This document shows positions 17,783-27,163 of a stretch of DNA of 52,110 nt, piece after piece. A program made the position numbers and the translations under genes. Every line of letters starts with the position of its first letter. Positions within the stretch are counted from its first letter, which is position 1. Below the pieces are notes generated by a model, which had not been told where the DNA came from, searched no databases, and was given only the letters and a program-made list of their open reading frames with translations. Source of the stretch: an uncultured Clostridia bacterium. GTDB taxonomy: Bacteria; Bacillota; Clostridia; TANB77; CAG-508. The stretch spans positions 1 through 52,110 of the forward strand of contig CANRKJ010000013.1 in the NCBI GenBank assembly GCA_947631185.1, read 5' to 3'.

Positions 17783-18710
17783 AAAATTTTCTTTTATTTA
17801 TAATATATGTACTACCCATTATTGATTTTGCTTGATGTTTTATTTGAGCACTAACTTCTCCTATTTCCAGTGTATTTTGATATCTTTCTTTATCTACTTC
17901 CACCACACTTATTGAAATGGAAACAATTGGAAATTGTTCTATAATTCCTCTTCTGTTAGCTACTTCAACATATCCTCTTTCAATATCTTCTGATGTATAA
18001 TAATTTAAAACTTGTGAATCAAATTCCAAAATTATATCTTGACATAAACTATCATAATCTGTTCTAGACACTATGGCAACAAAATCATCACCACCCACAT
18101 GGCCAATAAAACTATCTGATTCTTGCAAATTATGAATAGTTTTACATATTATTTTAGCTGTAAATTTTATAATTTCATCTCCATTACTAAATCCATACAC
18201 ATCATTATAAGCTTTAAAATTATCTAAATCAAAATATAATATTGCAAAAACTTCTTTCTTTAATAATCTTCTTTTCATTTCAGTCTGTATCTGAACATTA
18301 CCAGGTAATCCTGTTAGAGGGCTTATTCTACGATTTAAAGATATAAGTTCAATCATATTTTTAACTATATAAAATAAATATCTATCATCTATAGGTTTAT
18401 TAATATAATATTGAATAGATTTGCTTAACGCTTCAACAGAATGATTCAAATCCCAAATAGAAGAAACTAATACTATAGGTGTAATACTATTATCTTCATT
18501 CTCTCTAATTCTAGTACAAATATCAAATGTTTTTTCTTTAACATAATCCTCATCAATGATAATCATTGTTGGTATATCTAATAAGATAGTATCCAAATCA
18601 TCAGGTTTAAAATCAATGAATTGATACTCGTTATCTTCATTAGAAAATAATGTTATTAACTTATTTTTCAGATCATTATATTCTTCCAATATATATATAT
18701 CTTGTACCAT
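17781..18710 (-). CDS. receiver-like + GGDEF-family protein (GGDDF variant)
   Basis: A 309-residue cytoplasmic protein. The first ~120 residues look like a degenerate receiver domain (IIIDEDY with Asp53, VLVSS, YINKPIDD with the conserved Lys-Pro). The second half is a GGDEF domain: the entry motif SPLTGLPGN, the metal-binding YFDLDNFKAYND and the signature HVGGDDF (216-220). The usual fourth residue Glu is Asp, so diguanylate cyclase activity is uncertain; it may instead bind GTP or c-di-GMP. No RxxD inhibitory site is obvious. The ATG follows GGAG. The upstream gene on the same strand encodes an Ig-repeat membrane protein, with a hairpin between them. Confidence 0.85.
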   Translation of the reverse strand: MVQDIYILEEYNDLKNKLITLFSNEDNEYQFIDFKPDDLDTILLDIPTMIIIDEDYVKEKTFDICTRIRENEDNSITPIVLVSSIWDLNHSVEALSKSIQYYINKPIDDRYLFYIVKNMIELISLNRRISPLTGLPGNVQIQTEMKRRLLKKEVFAILYFDLDNFKAYNDVYGFSNGDEIIKFTAKIICKTIHNLQESDSFIGHVGGDDFVAIVSRTDYDSLCQDIILEFDSQVLNYYTSEDIERGYVEVANRRGIIEQFPIVSISISVVEVDKERYQNTLEIGEVSAQIKHQAKSIMGSTYIINKRKF

Positions 18711-18733
18711 ATTTTCTCCTAATCACAAACTAA

Positions 18734-18764
18734 ATATGAGCGGAATAAGATACTCCGCCCATAT
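18734..18764 (-). terminator. hairpin between Ig-repeat gene and GGDEF gene
   Basis: On the minus strand ATATGGGCGGA and TCCGCTCATAT pair (one G-T) around an 8-nt loop. The downstream tail is only weakly T-rich, so this may be an attenuator or processing hairpin rather than a full stop. Confidence 0.5.
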
Positions 18765-18769
18765 AGTTC

Positions 18770-19786
18770 TTACTCTTCTGTATTATTATTTGCTTGTGAA
18801 GCATCATATCCTTCTGGATAATAATCTGTATCTCCATCAAAAGTATATTCTGTATCTTCAACACTTGTTGCTGTTAAAATAATTCTATTATATCCGACAT
18901 CAAGTGGCTGAGTAAATTGTACTTCTGTAGGACTATCATCCCACTCACCAGCATATTCTTGACCATTTAATGTATAAACTACTTTCTTAATTCCAACTTC
19001 GTGTTTACAAGTTATATCTAAAGAACTTCTATCTGCAGATACCTCAATAATAATTTCAGGATTTGTTAATCCTTTAAAAGATTGTGTCTTTGTAGTTGTA
19101 TTATTATTACTATCTACTGCTATAACTGTAAGATCATTAGTTCCTCTTTTTATTTCTAGTTCTTCTTTTATCTCTTTTGAATCTTCATTTGGTGTAATTT
19201 TTTTCTCTTCATCATCATTCCATCTATATGTAATAAAATCTAATCCAGTTTCATCATTTGCAGTAATGATTACTTTGGCATCTTTAACTTCTAATGAAAT
19301 CTCTGGATTTATAATATCTACTCCAGATTCAGATTCAAATGTTTTAGAAAATGTAGATTCTACACCGTCCTCATCTATTACAGTAATCAAAAGATTATTA
19401 TTTCCTGCTGGTAAATCAATTATTTTCTCTAACTTATTTCCATCTCCTTGAACCTTATTTTCTTTTTGTCCATTCCATGAATAAATTAATTGATTTATAT
19501 TTTTTTCATGAGAAACTACAATTTGAACTTTTCCTTCAGCTTCTTCTGCCATTATGTTAGCTGTAGGTATTTCTTCTGCTTGTGCCTCTTGATTATAATC
19601 TTGGTTTTTCTTAAAACTATATACACCTGTAGAAATTAAAGCTACAGCAAATATTATCATACATATTGCAAAAATTCTTATTATTTTATCAGTACTTGTG
19701 GCTAAACCAGTCCCTTTTATTTTATTTTTTGGTTCACTATAATTATTTCGATTGTTTACAGACTCAGTATTTAAAATCTGATTCAT
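18770..19786 (-). CDS. membrane-anchored protein with three Ig-like repeats
   Basis: A 338-residue protein of no family I can name. A cytoplasmic N-terminus of about 33 residues is followed by one membrane helix (about 35-57). The outside part holds about three Ig/fibronectin-like beta repeats, each with a (Y/T)xWN or YTLNG turn (IYSWNGQ, TYRWNDD, VYTLNGQ) and an (N)xLxITVIDxxG-type closing strand. Such domains usually bind sugars or proteins or act as spacers. The end is acidic and Asn-rich. A GAGGTGG ribosome site and a sigma-A-type promoter (19820-19848) precede it. It lies between the GGDEF gene and the large adhesin, so a surface role is likely. Confidence 0.8.
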   Translation of the reverse strand: MNQILNTESVNNRNNYSEPKNKIKGTGLATSTDKIIRIFAICMIIFAVALISTGVYSFKKNQDYNQEAQAEEIPTANIMAEEAEGKVQIVVSHEKNINQLIYSWNGQKENKVQGDGNKLEKIIDLPAGNNNLLITVIDEDGVESTFSKTFESESGVDIINPEISLEVKDAKVIITANDETGLDFITYRWNDDEEKKITPNEDSKEIKEELEIKRGTNDLTVIAVDSNNNTTTKTQSFKGLTNPEIIIEVSADRSSLDITCKHEVGIKKVVYTLNGQEYAGEWDDSPTEVQFTQPLDVGYNRIILTATSVEDTEYTFDGDTDYYPEGYDASQANNNTEE

Positions 19787-19819
19787 TATTTACCACCTCA
19801 TCTATAGATTTTCATTATC

Positions 19820-19848
19820 ATTATAACATAACAAATTTTTGTTGTAAA
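19820..19848 (-). promoter_or_regulatory. sigma-A-type promoter of Ig-repeat gene
   Basis: On the minus strand TTTACA (19843-19848), 17-bp spacer, TATAAT (19820-19825). Confidence 0.6.
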
Positions 19849-19970
19849 TAATTTATAATTTTATTATATATTTTTTTAATATTACATACTATATAAAAAT
19901 ATATTTAATATTCAAATGTTAGCAAAGAACTTACATAACAATAATGTTCTTAAAATTTTACTATTATATA

Positions 19971-20014
19971 AAAAAAGATGATTTGAAATAATTTTATTTC
20001 AAATCATCTTTTTT
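19971..20014 (-). terminator. terminator after adhesin gene
   Basis: A long stem (AAAAAAGATGATTTGAAAT and its complement) around a 6-nt loop, with T-run on the minus-strand side. Confidence 0.8.
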
Positions 20015-20033
20015 ATTAATCTTTTTATTTAGA

Positions 20034-23000
20034 TTATAAAACATATTTTTTGATTAATACTACACCAGTTGTCATTATTACAGCAACCATTGCAATTAAT
20101 CCAAAATGATTTTCATCAGCACCTGTTGAAATACTTAATAATACTGGTGCATCATCAATATCATCTTCACCCTCCACTTTATTATCTGGAGTTGAATCAA
20201 TATCAGGTGAATTATATTTATTTTCATGTTTACTTATCTCAGCAACATTAACTTTTTTACCTAAATTATTTTCACCATTTATCCACTTTAATGTTATTCC
20301 TACAGAAGCTGATTGTCCTGGTTGTAATAAAGTACCAGCCAAAGCATCTGTAGCCACTACTGTATCTGATAATTTATACCATCCTGTATTATCGTCAGAA
20401 ACAAATTCTAAACCTTCTGGAATATAATCTTTAACTTCTTTAGCATATCCTTCAATCTCACCTTCATTTGTAATAACAATATTATATACAAATTTTACAA
20501 CAGTTGAATTCAATTTCTTTTTATTTATTTCTACTTTAAATAATTGATCTTCACTAACATTATATTCAACTGTATTTCCACCTTCAATAACTATAACTTT
20601 AACTAAATCTTTCTTTAATGATAAATCAAAATATTTTACATATATTTTTTCTTTATCAATATCATCTTCCCCGTCTTTCCAGTTATCTGGTGTTGAATCT
20701 TCGTCTGTCACTTCATTTCCATCTTCGTCTGTTTCTTCTGTAATTTCAGCAGTATTTTGTATAATCCTTTTTTCTGTAGTTGTTGTATTTTCAATATCTG
20801 ATTCAGTAACTTTAAATACAATTTTCAAATCTCTATAATCAGGATTTGCAGAATTAGGATCTGCGCTAATAGGTTTTGAACTATCAAATGGTTTTAATAA
20901 GTTATCTTCACCACGTTTTTCAGATTCTTCCTTTGATAAATAAGTTGTTCTAGCAGTAACAGCTTGATTTAAATCTGTAGTAACATTTCCACTTTTATCA
21001 ACTAATTTCCATCCATATTTTATATTAGTATCATTATCAGCTACAAATGTTAAACCTTTTGGTAAATCATCTGCAACTTCTGCAGCATAAGCTGCACTTT
21101 TTCCTTCATTATATACTCTTATTGTATATTCTATTAAAGCTTCATTTCCTGTCGCAACAGGTGTACTTGAATGATTATATCTAATTTTACCATCCTCAAA
21201 AGTAACTACAGGAACTCTATCTGTAACTTCATTTCCTTCTACAGATGTAATAAATTTTTGTAAAGCTAAATCATATGATTTTTCTTCTACAGTTAAATCC
21301 TCATAATCATGGTCATCTTGATTTACATCATCTCCTGGATAATCATCTTGATCAACTGTATCAGGTGTTGAATCTCTATCTGGTGTATCATCAGGGCCAT
21401 CATTAGGACTGTCATCAGTAATTTCTGCTATATTTCTAAAATTATTATTTGTAACTTTGTCTGCTAAAACAACACAAGTCACATATAAATCCATATAATC
21501 TAATTCATTTTTTGATTCATCAAACTTTCCTATAATATTATCTTTACTAACCTCTGAACTTAAAGCTGTTGATGTTATTTTTGCCTTACCTTGTACTACT
21601 TCAACATCATCTAAAGATGTTACATTTTCAAAATCTGTTAATTTTACATTTCCTATTGCATTTTCAATTGATGATAATTTTAATGTTGTAGCACCTTCTT
21701 TTACTGCATCAGTAATTGACCAATAATTATTTACATTAGTTTTATAATTAACTATAAATCCTAAACCTTCTGGTATATAGTCTGCAACTTGCTCTGCATA
21801 TCCATCAATGTCGCCTTCATTATAAACTCTAATTGTATATGTAATTATATCACCTTTTTTTACAACTAATGGATTTTTATTTGCTGTATATTTAGCTGTT
21901 GTACTTCCATTTTTTAAAGGAGTAACATCTACTGTTGGTTCTCTGTCAGTAATTTTATTTCCATTAACTTCTGTAATAAATTTCATAAGCTTTAAGTCAA
22001 AAGTTTTTCCTTTTATTTTAACTTTTTCGAAGTCATCATCATCTTCTGAACCTTTATAATGATAATTTTCATCATCTAAATCTTCTTTATTATCTTTATG
22101 TCCTGTATATGAACTAGAATTTTCTCTTGTATTTTCATCTATTGATTTTTCATGTGAATCTCTATCTAAAATATTATCCTCTGCTATTTCGGCAATATTA
22201 GTTAATATATTTCCAGCAGTTACATTAGATTTAACTCTTAATTCTATTTGAACAAAAGTATTATCTAATCCTCCTGAAAGTGTATTTTTATTTGAATTTA
22301 TGTTTTCTTCATCAATTTTTGAAAGTTCAACATTAACTTCCGTTTTTACTATTCCATCTTCAACTGTTGTCCATTTATAAGTTGAGTTAATTGTACTTTC
22401 TGAATTTGGTACTAATTCTAAGCCATCTGGTATATAATCATAAATTTCATTAACTGTTGCATTAGTATTTCCTTCGTTATATACCCTAAGTTCATATACT
22501 AACTTATCACCTATTGAAACTTCTACAGGGCTCTTTTTATGTTTATATGAAGCTGTTTTTTCTCCATTTAATAATCCTGTTGCATCAACTACTGGAGTTC
22601 TAGCTACTGATTTATCATCATTTAATGCTATTAAATATTTTCTTAAAGCTAAATCACTTTCTTCTATAGGAACTTCTTTATATTGAGGTTCTTTTTTGTC
22701 TTTAGTAATCCATACTAATGGTTGATATGTATAATCAACATCTCCTGAAGAATTAACCTTCTCCCAAAAACTTGCCTCAGTTGTAGAGTCTAAATATTCT
22801 ATTCCTAATTTTACATTAGTTATATTTGCTGAAATTGGAACATATACATAAAAAGTTTTTCCAACTACATCTTGTAAATCATCTATATCTTCATTATCAG
22901 CTGTTTTTAATGTATAATCTTTTATTTCCTTTGTTCCATCTGTTAAAGTAATTTTATATCCTTTTGATGTAGATTCTGTTATTGTAAATGGACCTACTTT

Positions 23001-23957
23001 ATAATCATTTCCATCTATTTCTGCTACTGCATCTGTATCTACAAATACTGGTAAATCTTCTGTTGAACTTTCTGAAGTATTTCCAGCCTTTGCAGTATGG
23101 ATTAAATATGAATATATCATATCTAATGCTGCTTTTCTATTTGCAGAAATTGTTTCAGGAACACCACTAGGATTTTCCAAACTTAGTTTTGTAATTACGA
23201 AATTTGGTAATTCATATTCTAATTCTACATCATCAAGTGAAGTTGCATCTTGTGCATCATAAATTGAAACATCACTATTTTCTGTTAGTGAAATTATACC
23301 TTTATTAGAAAAATACCATATTGCACATTGTTGAACAGCATTTATATCATCTAAAGTTATTCCTGTATTTATCTTGATATTCTCAATAGTTTCCTTTTGA
23401 TCATCATCAAATTTTTTGTTTACCTCATTTAGGTATTTCTCAAATACATTATTTAAAAACAATTCATATCCTGATTGACTTTCATCATCTTGATATGGTA
23501 AATACATTATTTTTGTTAACTCAACGATTGCTTTGTAATTATCTGTTCCAATGTTTTCTTGAGCAATGTATTTTGCTACTTCTGTATTGGTATTATCATA
23601 AAAATTTCCCATATTTTTATAGTCAGATGTTGTTGAATGTCCTTCATCATCAAAACCAGGGAATATTTTTTGTTCATCTAAACAATAAATTGCATTTGTT
23701 CTATCTATACCACTATCGTTCTTTACATATATTTTGTATAGCATTCTATCATTTTGCCCCACTGGATTATCCACTACATAAGAATGTCCATCAGGGAAAA
23801 AGAAACTATTTTGCATTGTTATTGTTTGACCTGTTAAATCAGATTGTTTGTAAGTAGCAGTTTGAGTGGCTGCTAATACTGGTGTTGCATATGGGAATAA
23901 TAAGCTTATAACCACTGCAAGTACAAGTAATAATTTGCTTTTTTTGAATCTTAACAT
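20034..23957 (-). CDS. large surface adhesin: thioester domain + four isopeptide-type repeats
   Basis: A 1307-residue exported protein. A signal peptide (about 1-29, ending VLAA) is followed by a domain with YCLDE (Cys92) and QQCAIWYF (Gln210), the Cys/Gln pair typical of thioester domains that bond covalently to host or surface amines. Then come four related repeats of about 220 residues (starting near 432, 654, 896 and 1111). Each begins with (F/Y/S)DL(A/K/S)L(R/M/Q/K)K and has a YxIRVYNEG...DYIPEGL(E/G/T)F core, with NxAEI at the end, as in DUF11-type domains with Lys-Asn isopeptide bonds. Acidic linkers rich in DxDSTPD separate them. A C-terminal helix (about 1284-1303) and KKYVL anchor it; STGADEN before it resembles a degenerate sorting signal, without LPxTG. 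It has its own promoter and terminator. Confidence 0.87.
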   Translation of the reverse strand: MLRFKKSKLLLVLAVVISLLFPYATPVLAATQTATYKQSDLTGQTITMQNSFFFPDGHSYVVDNPVGQNDRMLYKIYVKNDSGIDRTNAIYCLDEQKIFPGFDDEGHSTTSDYKNMGNFYDNTNTEVAKYIAQENIGTDNYKAIVELTKIMYLPYQDDESQSGYELFLNNVFEKYLNEVNKKFDDDQKETIENIKINTGITLDDINAVQQCAIWYFSNKGIISLTENSDVSIYDAQDATSLDDVELEYELPNFVITKLSLENPSGVPETISANRKAALDMIYSYLIHTAKAGNTSESSTEDLPVFVDTDAVAEIDGNDYKVGPFTITESTSKGYKITLTDGTKEIKDYTLKTADNEDIDDLQDVVGKTFYVYVPISANITNVKLGIEYLDSTTEASFWEKVNSSGDVDYTYQPLVWITKDKKEPQYKEVPIEESDLALRKYLIALNDDKSVARTPVVDATGLLNGEKTASYKHKKSPVEVSIGDKLVYELRVYNEGNTNATVNEIYDYIPDGLELVPNSESTINSTYKWTTVEDGIVKTEVNVELSKIDEENINSNKNTLSGGLDNTFVQIELRVKSNVTAGNILTNIAEIAEDNILDRDSHEKSIDENTRENSSSYTGHKDNKEDLDDENYHYKGSEDDDDFEKVKIKGKTFDLKLMKFITEVNGNKITDREPTVDVTPLKNGSTTAKYTANKNPLVVKKGDIITYTIRVYNEGDIDGYAEQVADYIPEGLGFIVNYKTNVNNYWSITDAVKEGATTLKLSSIENAIGNVKLTDFENVTSLDDVEVVQGKAKITSTALSSEVSKDNIIGKFDESKNELDYMDLYVTCVVLADKVTNNNFRNIAEITDDSPNDGPDDTPDRDSTPDTVDQDDYPGDDVNQDDHDYEDLTVEEKSYDLALQKFITSVEGNEVTDRVPVVTFEDGKIRYNHSSTPVATGNEALIEYTIRVYNEGKSAAYAAEVADDLPKGLTFVADNDTNIKYGWKLVDKSGNVTTDLNQAVTARTTYLSKEESEKRGEDNLLKPFDSSKPISADPNSANPDYRDLKIVFKVTESDIENTTTTEKRIIQNTAEITEETDEDGNEVTDEDSTPDNWKDGEDDIDKEKIYVKYFDLSLKKDLVKVIVIEGGNTVEYNVSEDQLFKVEINKKKLNSTVVKFVYNIVITNEGEIEGYAKEVKDYIPEGLEFVSDDNTGWYKLSDTVVATDALAGTLLQPGQSASVGITLKWINGENNLGKKVNVAEISKHENKYNSPDIDSTPDNKVEGEDDIDDAPVLLSISTGADENHFGLIAMVAVIMTTGVVLIKKYVL

Positions 23958-24036
23958 AAATTCATCCTTCCTTTTCTTTATATTTATATTATTTCTTTTA
24001 TGTAAATGAATTAATATAATATACCATTATGTTTTT

Positions 24037-24065
24037 ATTATAACTTATAATAATTATAAAATCAA
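24037..24065 (-). promoter_or_regulatory. sigma-A-type promoter of adhesin gene
   Basis: On the minus strand TTGATT (24060-24065), 17-bp spacer, TATAAT (24037-24042). A GGAAGGATG ribosome site lies before the start codon. Confidence 0.55.
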
Positions 24066-24183
24066 TAATTTAAACAATTTTTTTATATTTTTTTATATTT
24101 AGAGGAATAAGGTTTTCTGGATTTTTTTTAATTTTTTTCTAAATATTTCCTTCTTATATAAAAAAAAGAGAATATTATTAAAA

Positions 24184-24300
24184 ATGAGGAAGGTTGAAAA
24201 AGTATTAAGTTTTGATTATGAAAACAAATTTATGATACGTACTTCAGGAACATTGATTAAAAATATACCAGAAAATTTAAAAAACTTTACTAGTATATAA
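24184..24300 (+). CDS. doubtful 38-codon reading frame
   Basis: It runs from ATG to TAA and would encode MRKVEKVLSFDYENKF and so on. Only a weak AGAG stands upstream, and no family is recognised. It lies in the 420-bp gap between the adhesin and dacF and may be chance or a remnant. Confidence 0.2.
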   Translation: MRKVEKVLSFDYENKFMIRTSGTLIKNIPENLKNFTSI

Positions 24301-24328
24301 AATGAAGTTTTACAACACAAAAATTGCA

Positions 24329-24377
24329 ATTATTTTTCAACCAGATTTATGCCTTAGGAAGGAATGAAATATTATTT
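24329..24377 (+). promoter_or_regulatory. shared leader element, dacF copy
   Basis: TTTTTCAACCAGATTTATG-CCTTAGGAAGGAATGA ends 9 nt before the dacF start. Almost the same sequence precedes prs (minus strand, 27091-27163) and the AAA ATPase gene (minus strand, 37967-38044). It carries a strong ribosome site and an ATG that opens a five-codon frame (MKYYL) whose TGA overlaps the dacF ATG. Confidence 0.65.
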
Positions 24378-25577
24378 ATGACTAATAAAATCTTAAATAT
24401 TACAATTATACTTGTTTTTATAATATCTAATTTTGTATATGCTGATGAAATTGATACTGAAAATTTTGATATAAGTACAATAGAAACATCAGCAAACAAC
24501 TCCGAACCCCCAAAAATAAATTCAAAACATGCTTTAGTTTTAGAAAGAACTACAAATAGTGTATTATATGAAAAAAATGGATATTCAAAAACAGCCATGG
24601 CATCTACTACAAAAATTATGACAGCAATTATTGCCATCGAAAATTCACAATTGTCAGATATGGTAAATATTTCAAAAAAAGCGGCTAATACTGGAGGTTC
24701 AACTTTAGGAATTACATCAAATACTAATCTTAGTATGGAAACTCTTTTATATGGATTATTAATGCGATCTGGAAATGACTGTGCAGTTGCAATTGCTGAG
24801 CATATCTCTGGAAGTATAGAAAATTTTTCCATTTTAATGAATAAAAAAGCAAGTTCACTAGGTCTAAAAAATACAAATTTTGTTACACCTCATGGATTAG
24901 ATGCTAATAATCATTTTACTACTGCTTATGATTTAGCAATTTTAACAAACTATGCTTTAAATAATAAAACATTTTCAAATATTGTAAAAAATAAAACTGC
25001 TATAATTTCTATGGAAAATTCACAAAAAAATATTACAAATACACATGAATTATTAGGATATATAGATGGTGTGTATGGAGTAAAAACTGGTTTTACTGGT
25101 AATGCTGGAAGATGCCTTGTTACTGCTTGCAAAAAAAATAATTTAGATATCATAATAGTGGTTCTTGGGGCTGACACAAAAAAAATTAGAACTCAAGACT
25201 CAATAAATTTAATTAATTATATATATAAAAATTATGAAATGATAAATACAAAAGAATTTCTTAATAAAAACTTCCATTATGAAAAAATCAAAATAAAAAA
25301 TAGTTTTAATGAAGCAAATGTTTTTTTAGAAGAAAAATCAAATTACATATATCCAATTTTAAAAAATAATAAAAATTTTAGAATAAAAACTTATATATTA
25401 TATAATCAATCCGCACCACTAGAAAAGAATTCAAAGGTTGGTGTTATTCAATTATTTTCAAATGATAAGTTACTGTACGAAAATAATATTATAGTAAAAG
25501 AATCAATTCAAAAAATTTCTGTTAAAGAATATTTATTTTATATAATAAAAATTATAAATTTAAATTTTTCAAAATAA
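24378..25577 (+). CDS. dacF: D-alanyl-D-alanine carboxypeptidase (DacF/PBP5 type)
   Basis: Exported serine peptidase of the S11 family that trims the last D-Ala from peptidoglycan stems. The sequence shows a signal peptide (MTNKILN then hydrophobic to about residue 21) and the three penicillin-binding motifs: ASTTK (Ser76, Lys79), SGN (in MRSGNDC) and KTG (in VKTGFTG). A C-terminal beta domain and a weak hydrophobic, probably amphipathic end follow (about 377-400). The Met at 24378 is chosen because the signal peptide begins there; the frame stays open 18 codons further upstream but without a better ribosome site. DacF and DacB of this group act in sporulation, which would suit the neighbourhood, but a vegetative role is equally possible. 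Confidence 0.9.
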   Translation: MTNKILNITIILVFIISNFVYADEIDTENFDISTIETSANNSEPPKINSKHALVLERTTNSVLYEKNGYSKTAMASTTKIMTAIIAIENSQLSDMVNISKKAANTGGSTLGITSNTNLSMETLLYGLLMRSGNDCAVAIAEHISGSIENFSILMNKKASSLGLKNTNFVTPHGLDANNHFTTAYDLAILTNYALNNKTFSNIVKNKTAIISMENSQKNITNTHELLGYIDGVYGVKTGFTGNAGRCLVTACKKNNLDIIIVVLGADTKKIRTQDSINLINYIYKNYEMINTKEFLNKNFHYEKIKIKNSFNEANVFLEEKSNYIYPILKNNKNFRIKTYILYNQSAPLEKNSKVGVIQLFSNDKLLYENNIIVKESIQKISVKEYLFYIIKIINLNFSK

Positions 25578-25654
25578 ATATTTTTGATTAAATTAAATAT
25601 TTTAAAATAGAATAGAACAAAAGCTAACATTATTAACCTTTTGGCTATTTATGA

Positions 25655-25796
25655 AATTTTAAAGTTCGCTATCTAAATCCAAGGACTCAAAGAAGCGTAA
25701 AGATTTGTTGACGCGAAAATTTACAAAGTAAATTTTCTATGCAATGTTATGTTTTTTATATAATAGGAAAGTAGAACTTTCCTATTATATAAAAAA
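25655..25796. repeat. compound intergenic repeat with perfect 21-bp palindrome (copy B)
   Basis: The left part contains AAAGTTCGC and CGCGAAAATTT-ACAAAGT-AAATTTTC-TATGCAATGT, matching copies at 2945-3008 and 30291-30345. The right part is a perfect 21-bp palindrome with a 3-nt loop (25752-25772 and 25776-25796, core TAATAGGAAAGT). It matches the hairpins at 12340-12380 and 38141-38176. Confidence 0.65.
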
Positions 25797-25823
25797 TAAC
25801 AGGTTTTTGAACCTGTTATTTTT
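25792..25823 (-). terminator. rpsU terminator
   Basis: The stem AAAAATAACAGGTT / AACCTGTTATTTTT with a 4-nt loop and T-run on the minus strand, just after rpsU. Confidence 0.85.
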
Positions 25824-25853
25824 ATTATTAATCTAAACATATTCTTATTATAA

Positions 25854-26027
25854 TTAGTTGAATTTTCTCTTTCTAGCTGCTTCTGATTTTTTCTTTCTTC
25901 TTACACTAGGTTTTTCATAATGTTCTCTTTTTCTAACCTCTTGCAATACTCCATTTCTTGCGCATTGTCTTTTAAATCTTTTTAAAGCATCTTCTATATT
26001 ACCATTATTAACTTTTATCTCTGACAT
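25854..26027 (-). CDS. rpsU: 30S ribosomal protein S21
   Basis: A 57-residue ribosomal protein of the small subunit, which acts near the anti-SD end of 16S rRNA in initiation. The product starts [10 protein letters not shown] and contains the family pattern [27 protein letters not shown] and the very basic end [15 protein letters not shown]. The length is as usual for Firmicutes S21. A run of seven G provides the ribosome site five nt before the ATG. A consensus promoter lies upstream and a strong terminator downstream, so it is a one-gene unit. Confidence 0.96.
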   Translation of the reverse strand: MSEIKVNNGNIEDALKRFKRQCARNGVLQEVRKREHYEKPSVRRKKKSEAARKRKFN

Positions 26028-26111
26028 TTCTTCCCCCCCTTTCGAAGCTAAAAAAACTATTTGTGGGATTTTAATTCCATTTTACTATTTAGTTATTGCT
26101 TAACTGCAATT

Positions 26112-26140
26112 ATTATAACCCATGTTTATTGTACTGTCAA
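26112..26140 (-). promoter_or_regulatory. consensus sigma-A promoter of rpsU
   Basis: On the minus strand TTGACA (26135-26140), exactly 17 bp, TATAAT (26112-26117): a perfect consensus, preceded by the end of prs. Confidence 0.9.
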
Positions 26141-26148
26141 TAGGTTTT

Positions 26149-27090
26149 TTATTGAAAAAGTTCTCCTATAGATGTGGCTTCATTTATTTTCTTTATTGCT
26201 TTTGCAAATAATTCAGATATAGATATTTGAACTATTTTATCTATTTTTTTATATTCTGGTAATGGGACTGTATTAGTCATTACTAATTCTTTTAATTCAG
26301 AATTTTTTATTCTTTCAATTGCAGGACCTGATAATATACCGTGTGTGCATCCAACATAAACATCTTTTGCTCCAAATTTTTTTATTACATTAACTGTTTC
26401 CATTATAGAGCCTGCGGTATCTACTTCATCATCAAAAACTAACGCATTTTTGCCTTCGATTTCACCTATAACACTAGTTGCTGATGCTTTATCGTCATTA
26501 CCTGTTCTCCTTTTATCAACTAGAGCTATTGGACAATTAAAATGTTCTGCATATTTATATGCTTTTTTTGAACTACCTGCATCAGTAGCAACAACAACAA
26601 TATCCTTTATATTTTTCTGGTCAAAATAATTTTGAAGAATGTATTGACCAGTTAAAACATCCACATTTATATTAAAATATGCTTGAATTGCAGGATTATG
26701 CAAATCACATGTTACTACTCTATCAACCCCTGCGGATTCTATCAATTGAGCCAAAAGTTTTGCAGTAACCGGAACTCTAGGTTGATCTTTTTTATCTGAT
26801 CTAGAATATAAATAATAAGGAAGAACTAAAGTAATCCTTTTAGCAGTTGCTCTTTTTATTGCATCTATAGTAATAAGCATTTCCATTATTCTTTCATTAA
26901 CTGGTGGTTCCGTAGTTTGAATAACAAATACATCTTTTTCTCTAACTGTTTCTAAAATTTGTACAAAGTTGTTATCATTCTTAAATTTTTTTCTACTTAT
27001 TTTTCCAGGTTCTAATCCTAAAAAATCACATATTTCTTTTGTAAATTTATCTGCTGATTCACTGCAAGAAAATATTTTTATATTCTCCAT
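26149..27090 (-). CDS. prs: ribose-phosphate pyrophosphokinase (PRPP synthase)
   Basis: Makes PRPP from ribose-5-phosphate and ATP for nucleotide, His and Trp synthesis. The 313-residue product has the class-I layout: TTEPPVNERIMEML near the N-terminus, the ATP/flexible-loop region YLYSRSDKKDQPR, the ribose-phosphate/metal motif TCDLHNPAIQAYF, the KRR loop (VDKRRTGND) and the PRPP-binding loop VFDDEVDTAGS. Several positions differ from the common bacterial form (DLHNPAIQAYF for DLHAxQIQGFF; Glu in DDEVDTAG), which marks a divergent clostridial subgroup. The leader contains the shared element that also precedes dacF and the AAA ATPase. The stop of nrdG lies at the far edge of that element. Confidence 0.93.
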   Translation of the reverse strand: MENIKIFSCSESADKFTKEICDFLGLEPGKISRKKFKNDNNFVQILETVREKDVFVIQTTEPPVNERIMEMLITIDAIKRATAKRITLVLPYYLYSRSDKKDQPRVPVTAKLLAQLIESAGVDRVVTCDLHNPAIQAYFNINVDVLTGQYILQNYFDQKNIKDIVVVATDAGSSKKAYKYAEHFNCPIALVDKRRTGNDDKASATSVIGEIEGKNALVFDDEVDTAGSIMETVNVIKKFGAKDVYVGCTHGILSGPAIERIKNSELKELVMTNTVPLPEYKKIDKIVQISISELFAKAIKKINEATSIGELFQ

Positions 27091-27163
27091 AAATAATTTT
27101 TCATTCCTTTCTAAGACACAAATCTAGTTGAAAAATTACTACATTTTTCCAACCTTTTCCCTA
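27091..27163 (-). promoter_or_regulatory. shared leader element, prs copy
   Basis: From the nrdG stop codon: TAGGGAAAAGGTTGG, a hairpin (GTTG-g-AAAAAT / ATTTTTCAAC), CTAGATTTGTG, then CTTAGAAAGGAATGA and the prs start 10 nt later. Both halves are shared with the AAA ATPase leader, and the right half with dacF. The ATG inside opens an eight-codon frame overlapping the prs start. Confidence 0.65.

Noticed and set aside
23958..24100. LPxTG sorting of the adhesin
   Set aside because: No LPxTG or close variant is present; only STGADEN precedes the C-terminal helix.
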